Of a stretch of DNA of 25,037 bases, positions 19,626-25,037 are shown one piece after another. Numbering within the stretch: the first letter of the stretch is position 1; each line of letters starts with the position of its first letter. The notes under the pieces are model-generated. The model was not told the origin of the DNA. It saw only the letters and a program-made list of their open reading frames with translations, and did no database searches. The DNA comes from Nephromyces sp. MM_2019. Taxonomy: Eukaryota; Apicomplexa; Aconoidasida; Nephromycida. A program made the position numbers and the translations under genes. The DNA lies in assembly GCA_015657535.1 (NCBI GenBank), contig JADHZB010001298.1, positions 24,019 to 49,055 of the forward strand, read 5' to 3'.

Positions 19626-19969
19626 GAGGTCAAGCAAAGTATTGCTCTAGCTATATGTGTATATTGAGAGCTTCATAGAGGAGGAGGTGAAGTAAAGTAT
19701 AGCTACAGCAACGTCTATATATATGCGCAACTACATAGAGGAAAACCGCAACAAAACCGCCGCTATAGCAGCCTCTATATATATCCGCAGCTAAACGGAG
19801 GTCAGGTAAAGTATTGCTGTAGCCATCAGTGTATACTGAGAGCTTTATAGAGGAGGAGGTGAAGTAAGGCATCGCTACAACAGCCTCCATATATATCCAC
19901 AGCTAAACATATGAAAACCACAACACAACCGCGGCTACAACAACCTCTATATATACCCAACACCATATG
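19626..19969. repeat. Two-copy 172-bp repeat of TATATA-bearing subunits
   Basis: Copies start at 19626 and 19798 with GAGGTCA. Each contains three diverged ~57-bp subunits, most ending CTCTATATATAT.CGCAGCTA and starting GAGG. Four subunits contain a clear CTCTATATATA or CTCCATATATA element; the first of each copy has a weaker form (ATGTGTATA, AGTGTATACT). The array ends about 85 bp before the ATG of the TBP-like gene. Confidence 0.9.
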
Positions 19970-20055
19970 GGACTAAAGACATCAGAAGACGGAAAACATA
20001 CTAAAAACCCCCTTTATAACGCCATTTCAATCAAGGCAGAGCGCCGCATTGAAGC

Positions 20056-22817
20056 ATGCAAAAAAATCGCTCCATCACCGATCCCGAAGACGGTCAGATA
20101 CTTTCCCTCCAAAGAGTTCTTTCTTGCAACAACGAAGTCCCCGCCACTGCTCGTATAAGCAATCTGTGGGCAACGGTTACTCTCTACTCCCCAAGTACAC
20201 CAAGCGCCTCAAGAAATGCCTTTCAAAGTTCTCTAGCGATTTCCCCAAATCTCTCCCAGGAAGGTCCAGGAGTGACTCTTCCAAGTATATTAGCAAAGAC
20301 AAATGTATACACTTCATCAGAAACATGTTCAACCTACGAACTGCCTCAAGAAGACATGTACTCCTTTGCCAGAGCGCTCCCAAGGACAGAGTACTCCCCA
20401 ATGCTGCATGGCCAAAAGTCTCCCATCTTTATGACACTGAAAGCACCACACTGCACTGCCGTACTGAATCGCTCTGGAAAGCTACACATAATGGGAGGTA
20501 TCTCTGAGACTCAGGCCAAGAGGCATATGATGAGAGTCGCTCACTTCTTGAGATACAGGACTCTATGGAGAACTAGAAACGATAAGCATGCAATTGTAAG
20601 CTTTTTCTTGCTTGTGATCTATAGAATGTGTCATTTTTTCCCCTTTTCAAGAGGATTCAAGCACAGCATTTTTTAGCTCTATTGTGACTGTATCGAGTTT
20701 TTTTGAGGTGAGGGCTCCTCAGTGGCTTCTGTCTTGTAGTAACGGGTGACAAACTCACACATACACACCATTTTTTGTGTATATTTTCAGTGCAGTTTTT
20801 GACTTGGTACAGGCAAAATCTTTATTATTTAGGTCTCCTTCAGCCTATTTGATGGCTTTTTCTAGTGCTTTGCTTGTGTTTTTACGTTTGGAATACCTAC
20901 CATCATCTCTTTTAAATCTAAAGTCCCGTAAAAGCACCGGATTTTTGCAGAAGACAGGGTCATCCAGTACTCTTGGTAAGTGCAATGACCGGACCTTGGA
21001 GCTCGGAAAGTTAAGTCACAAACTCTTATATGAAAAAGGTGAAGGAAAACAAGACAGAGAGCCGGGTAATGCTCAATTTGTTTTTGGAAATATTCCTGGG
21101 ACTATTCAGAAGCAGCGTCTTCATACCGAAAATCACACTGGTTCATCGAATTACATGCTCCCATCATCCCTGGTAGACAGCAAGTCTTCTACTTGGGAAT
21201 ATGTTACAAGACCAAGCATCTCGTTTTTGAAAGATACCTTCAAGATTAATCAATTGGTTGTGACGCTGCATTTACTAGTCTCGGAAGGCACCAAATTTTC
21301 CTTACTTAGGATAGCTGCACATCCAAGCATTATGAACAAAGCTATAGAACTCAAGGGAAATCTCTACGTGAAGATCCCAGTCAAGGAGGTTTTCTTTCAT
21401 AAAATCTGAACCTTTTTGTGTGAATTTCACTTGGCTTTTTCTTGGGATTTGTTATCTGTTTTTTGGTGCACACACACACACACGCTTCTCTGATGAGAAA
21501 TTTAGTATTTTATGATTCCGGAATGCTCATTTCTACGCATTTTTTGGGGGGGTTTTTCTGATTTTGCAAGTTTATTAGCATGGTATTAGACTTTTTTTTC
21601 TGTTTCTTCTATAGCCATTATATCTTCCCTACTTTGGAACTTACAGTAAGAGCTGGTTCGAGTGCTTTGTGTTTATTTTATGAAGATGCGAACCTTTTTG
21701 CTTGAATTTTACGCAGAGTTTTTGCGTAGCTCTCGCACACTGCCATTTGCAGGCGTGCACGAATACATCAGGCTGATTGGTAGTAAAACTTGAGCTACCA
21801 GACATTAGTAGCTTATGTGTGCGTGAAAAGGAAATTCCTTCTTGACAGTTGCAGATATGCTGTGTTTAAGTTCAATTTAGGCAATTTTTCAGTGCTAAAT
21901 CGTGAAAATATTCCAACTTTTCTGTCCGAAATTGACTTTTTTATGGAAAGAATCTCTAGTCTATCAATACATGCTTTTTCACTGCGAAGACTAAGCCACT
22001 TTGATAGGTTTCTTTAGAGTTGAATTTGAATGCATTTTATGCTTAAAATGTATCTTCTAGCTGAGAGTTGCTGTTCGTCTTTTGCATGAGTTCATAGATT
22101 CTCATTTTTTCCAAATTGCTCGAGTTAATTTTAGGTTTTTATTTGATGAAAAAATTTCGCCTTTTCTCACTAAATACTGGTATCAAAGTAGAAATTTTGT
22201 TGAGTAACACACACTAGAGTCAAGAAGAATCTGTGAAGATGTTGAGTATCTGAGATTAAAAGCATTTCCTGGTGAAGTACTAGTCATTGTTTCAAATTTC
22301 TTTCGTTTCACTACTGCGAGATAAGCTTAGTTTCCTAGCAAACGCTATTTGTGCTCACTCACTAACTTGAGTTGCCTACTGTAGTGTTGAATGCTTCAAC
22401 TGACCCGTTTTTGTGCTGCTCACTCACTAACTTTAGTTGCTTGATCTAGTATTTAACACCTCCCCTAATCTGCTTAACTTAAAGTAGCTTTAGCTCACCC
22501 TTCCAAGCTATGCCTCTCTCTCCTTTACTCAGATTGATTCTAGGGCTGGAGAGGGTGAAGAGTGCAGTAGAGGCTCCTCGAGCGGAGATACTGAATCTGA
22601 CGAGCAGAGCTTTCTCGCTTTACGCTCCTTTAGTATGTCTAACAAGACTGAAGAATCCCTCGAAATCCTTCGGGGTATTCCTAGCAAAGCAGTGGGGAAT
22701 GGTCCAGCAGCGTGCATTTATCCTTCAGGAAAGGTGCTGATATTCGGCTGCCAATCTCGTGCTCAAGCGGAAGAAGCTATAAAATTCTTGTGGTCGGCCA
22801 TTTCTTCTGCATTGTGA
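20056..22817 (+). CDS. TBP-family (TATA-binding protein-like) factor, spliced
   Basis: Exon 1 (20056-20595, 180 codons) has an in-frame stop just upstream of its ATG. It carries a TBP repeat: strand 1 ISNLWATVTL (~residue 34), a ~45-residue Ser/Thr/Pro insertion, then ARALPRTEYSP, IFMTLKAPHCTAV, LNRSGKLHIMGG and SETQAKRHMMRVAHFL. Exon 2 (20654-20745, FFSSIVTVSSF) fits strand 1 of repeat 2. Exon 3 starts at 20791 in matching phase. The last exon (22533-22817) has an acidic Ser-rich start, then ESLEILRGIPSKAVGNGPAA, CIYPSGKVLIFGCQSRAQAEE and a stop. TBP forms a DNA-bending saddle that nucleates transcription complexes. The middle is unsure: exon 3 may stop at the consensus donor G|GTAAGT (20975) or run to ~21388, and a small exon may be missing. 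The protein is far more divergent than canonical TBP, so a TBP-like factor is likelier. Confidence 0.72.
20596..20653 (+). other. TBP-like gene intron 1
   Basis: The intron is 58 nt, GTAAGC to TTTTCAAGAG. The frame requires the second of two adjacent AGs as acceptor. Splicing joins HAI to DSSTAFF in phase 0. Confidence 0.55.
20746..20790 (+). other. TBP-like gene intron 2
   Basis: The intron is 45 nt, GTGACA to ATTTTCAG, phase 2. It contains a short CACACATACACACC run. An alternative donor GAG|GTGAGG at 20708 breaks the frame. Confidence 0.5.
22348..22460. repeat. Diverged ~62-bp direct duplication in the TBP-like gene
   Basis: TTTGTGCT(GCT)CACTCACTAACTT followed by AGTTGC occurs near 22348 and again near 22410. 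It lies in the predicted last intron. Confidence 0.8.
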
Positions 22818-22819
22818 GG

Positions 22820-23615
22820 CTTCGGTGTGTGTATTTTATCATGTTGCTTTCTGGTGGGAAGGCTAAAGATCACCAGTATGAAACTCTCTTATGATTACAT
22901 CTACCTTTGCAAAGGCATGCTTTTTCTAGAAATCCTTCTTCTCTGATCAGCAATTCTTTTGCTAAAACAGTTGATTTACCTTTGAAATCTCGGCCTCCTA
23001 CGTTTGTCTGTATGCTATAAAGATTCCACACGCAAAGTACCTGAAAGTCGCATTGAAAGAGCTTATTCGGGATGTATGTGTGTTTGTGTGTGTTACGCCT
23101 TGTTTCTAGGGTTATTTGAACAAAATATTCTTTTGATGAAACCCTTTTAAAAGCCTAGTAGGAGCATCACACGATGATACGCCTAGAGCTGTTAATCTAC
23201 TACCTGGAAGGCCCGAAAAATTCAAAGTTTTATTCTTGCTTTTTGAAGATCTTTCTTCTAGGTCGCTCTCCACCAGCACCCTCCTCTAGCTCTTCCTCAT
23301 ATCTCCCCACTTAACATCACTTTTTTCGGCCTTTCACGCCCTATTTGGCCGTAAAACTTGATGTGCAGCGTATAAGCCTAAAGACATTCATAATTTCAGT
23401 ACAGAAAGTTGCAATAATCAGACTTCCCGTTACACTCTCTGAAAGTTCTTTCAAGAAGAGAGCTTCTTTTCCAGCCTTTTAAGTCCTAAGCATGACTTGA
23501 TATTCTTTGCTGCAAGCAATGACGAAACCAGTTGCTTTTAGCGGCAAAAAGGTAGCAGAAATTCAATCATAGATCCACTTGCTATTATTCGTTTTATATC
23601 ATGAAATCATCTAGA
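22820..23615. other. 3' flank of the TBP-like gene, no supported gene
   Basis: A GTGTGTGT run lies 8 bp after the stop codon and another TG-rich tract at about 23073-23095. No ORF of note. Confidence 0.4.
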
Positions 23616-23721
23616 ATCAGAATAACACACACATTACTAGGATCCTATGATATAAGAGACTTTCATCTTCATAATACCACAATAAAAACAAGTTTTGTAA
23701 GAAGTTATATATGCCCAAAAT

Positions 23722-23937
23722 ATGACGCCTTTCCATCACATCTTCAAGATTAGTTATAGAAGCAAATCCATTACCCATCATGTGGGTGAAGATGGCTCCT
23801 TTGAACCTCCTCATGCCGGCAAGAGATCTTACCTTGTAGGTTATTGGGAGGCGGGGTATAGGCTGCAGCTTGCTAGTATCCACAGGGAGCTGCTAAGGTA
23901 TACCAATTCTCACAGGAGTTCTTTTACGCATTTCTAG
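23722..23937 (+). CDS. Hypothetical 71-residue ORF, strand uncertain
   Basis: ATG-to-TAG frame with protein-like composition (HHVGEDGSFEPPHAGKRSYL, ASIHRELLRYTNSH). The opposite strand is also open (23617-23883, including GMRRFKGAIFTHMMGNGFA) and holds a good donor, CAAG|GTAAGA, near 23831. I cannot decide which strand codes. No family recognised. Confidence 0.25.
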   Translation: MTPFHHIFKISYRSKSITHHVGEDGSFEPPHAGKRSYLVGYWEAGYRLQLASIHRELLRYTNSHRSSFTHF

Positions 23938-23944
23938 CTCACCT

Positions 23945-24271
23945 ATGCAATTTCTCCTGCAATTTTCTACTCTTTTGATATACATCTTCATCTTCAATTC
24001 CTTTGAAAATCTACTTTCCCTCCTTCAAAAAAGAGGGAGCAAAGTGCACACCACAGTTTCAGCTGAAGCCGCATTTAAAATCGGATTTTCTAACGTCTTC
24101 AGGGAAGCACTTTTTTGCAATCTCCTAACGAGCAGCACAAGACTGATCAAAAAAGCTAATCGCAACCATCTTAAGCTTGTTCTCTCTGGATTAAGGGCGA
24201 AAAAAAAAGTTCAAACCTCAAGCGAGTTTATACATGCAGCTACAGAGCAAAAACACACTCAAAAAAACTAA
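23945..24271 (+). CDS. Possible histone-fold protein (NF-YC/POLE4-like)
   Basis: Intact 108-residue ATG-to-TAA ORF. Residues ~20-90 resemble a CBF/NF-Y-type histone fold: FENLLSLLQKRGSKVHTTV as helix 1 and loop, then SAEAAFKIGFSNVFREALF as the start of helix 2, then STRLIKKANRNHLKL ending in the usual basic R-x-x-L-K before helix 3. The S-A-E-A motif is typical of that superfamily. Such proteins pair with a second histone-fold subunit in transcription or replication factors. Against the call: the first ~19 residues are hydrophobic, helix 3 is poorly defined, and TTTTCTAACGTCTTCAG at ~24088 looks like an intron end inside the ORF. The TBP-like gene 1.1 kb upstream is on the same strand. Confidence 0.33.
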   Translation: MQFLLQFSTLLIYIFIFNSFENLLSLLQKRGSKVHTTVSAEAAFKIGFSNVFREALFCNLLTSSTRLIKKANRNHLKLVLSGLRAKKKVQTSSEFIHAATEQKHTQKN

Positions 24272-24279
24272 AAAGAAGA

Positions 24280-24640
24280 GGCTTATCACAGGATAAATTA
24301 AAGGTTAAAAACAAAATGCGCAAAAGCAATGTCTCTAGTATAAGATATCTAGTGCTTCACTCGATGTTAGAAGAATTTTCTAGGAAAAAAGGCTTTTTAC
24401 TTTTAAATTTCCCATATTCCTGAAGTTTTTTGGCTGCATGAGCTTATAAGCTTCAACACACTAGAAACGGCCTAGAAATCTTTTGCGTAATAGCTTAATG
24501 CTAGCTTGAGGAATGTGCATTTGGTTTCTTTACTATCAAAGCAAGAGCACTGCATTATGGTTAACTAAATCGAAAGCAGGAAGGTGAAGAGAGAAGGCGC
24601 ACACTCTAGGCAGTTTAAAGGTAGCGATTTGAAGCAATCC
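24280..24640. other. Stretch without a supported gene
   Basis: AT-rich with no ORF of note. From 24597 a diverged repeat, GGCGCACACTCTAGGCAG...GCGATTTGAAGCAA, recurs about 61 bp later (24658-24703). Confidence 0.4.
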
Positions 24641-24765
24641 GGTCAGTGAAGAAAGACGGCACACACACTAGGTAGCTGGCGCAATGATTTCAAGCAAGCA
24701 GTTTCCACACTTCTCTGGTATCTTCTTCTCCCTGCATCGTCGTTTGATACACACACAAAAGCAGC

Positions 24766-24957
24766 ATGCACCCCACAAGACGATTTCAAGCACCCATTCC
24801 ACTCATAGATGGTTATGAAACTTTCAGAGGTGAGCGACAAATCTACAAGGGGTATATACGGGGCACGCAGGAATCCCTAGTCCCTGGCAATGCATACAAT
24901 ATATCTGCGAAGGTAATAGATAAGACTTCGCTATACACTTATCGCACACACACATGA
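24766..24957 (+). CDS. Hypothetical ORF, perhaps a first exon
   Basis: ATG start with protein-like composition (PTRRFQAPIPLIDGYETF, GERQIYKGYIRGTQESL). A good donor (GCGAAG|GTAATA) lies near 24913, after which the frame runs only into the terminal CA repeat. The exon would then be about 49 codons and the rest of the gene would lie beyond the window. A second donor-like AGAG|GTGAGC occurs near 24830. No family recognised. Confidence 0.28.
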   Translation: MHPTRRFQAPIPLIDGYETFRGERQIYKGYIRGTQESLVPGNAYNISAKVIDKTSLYTYRTHT

Positions 24958-25037
24958 GACAAGCTTTTTCGCACACACACATGAGACAAGCTTTTTCGCA
25001 CACACACATGAGACAAGCTTTTTCGCACACACACATG
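24944..25037. repeat. 27-bp tandem repeat at the window end
   Basis: The unit GCACACACACATGAGACAAG plus CTTTTTC repeats with exact 27-bp period from 24944, 24971, 24998 and 25025; the last copy is cut by the window end. Copies are identical, so the array is recent. The minus ORF through it (MCVCEKACL repeats) is a shadow. Confidence 0.97.

Noticed and set aside
19651..19890. Minus ORF through the TATATA repeats
   Set aside because: It follows the repeat unit and repeats itself; it overlaps the likely promoter region of the plus-strand TBP-like gene.
24944..25037. Regular 27-bp repeats as a CRISPR array
   Set aside because: Units are contiguous with no unique spacers, and the context is eukaryotic.
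1..25037. Transposon or retroelement genes
   Set aside because: No reverse transcriptase, integrase or transposase motif, terminal inverted repeats or LTR pair could be seen.

Overview
The window looks like nuclear DNA of a unicellular eukaryote. Recognisable coding stretches are split by GT-AG introns, some with CTAAC/CTTAC-like branch sequences just upstream of the acceptor. One gene encodes a signal-peptide-bearing L-type lectin of the ER-Golgi type, another a TATA-binding-protein (TBP) family protein. No bacterial operon or Shine-Dalgarno pattern is visible. Short TG/CA runs occur every few hundred bases in coding-like and non-coding DNA alike. The lineage cannot be fixed from these 25 kb. 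Both ends lie inside short tandem repeats, so this may be a contig broken at repeats.

Layout. 1-98: CA-bearing tandem repeat. 366-2372 (minus): 5' part of an L-type lectin gene in three phase-compatible exons, running out of the window on the left. 2.4-8.2 kb: mostly non-coding DNA with a large CA/GGGC array (3.66-3.91 kb), other CA/TG tracts and weak coding-like fragments. 8.25-9.26 kb (minus): an unrecognised spliced gene and a possible last exon of another. 9.96-10.74, 11.65-11.92 and 12.86-16.44 kb (plus): serine-rich coding-like sequence; the first and last are interrupted by stops of all three types and by frame changes. 17.1-19.6 kb: repeats and little else. 19.63-19.97 kb: a two-copy 172-bp repeat rich in TATATA, directly upstream of the TBP-like gene (20.06-22.82 kb, plus). 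23.7-25.0 kb: three short ORFs, one with a possible histone fold, then a 27-bp tandem repeat to the end.

The best-supported content is the lectin (secretory pathway) and the TBP-like factor (transcription). In my by-eye alignment the TBP-like protein has lost all four phenylalanines that kink TATA DNA, as in divergent TBP-like factors. A possible histone-fold ORF lies 1.1 kb downstream, but a link is only suggested by position. The interrupted serine-rich region is the main puzzle: it reads as a protein of more than 1,000 residues in total, yet with roughly ten in-frame stops. Decay into a pseudogene is the simplest reading; very short introns or stop-codon reassignment are alternatives that transcripts could separate. 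All exon borders are by-eye predictions.
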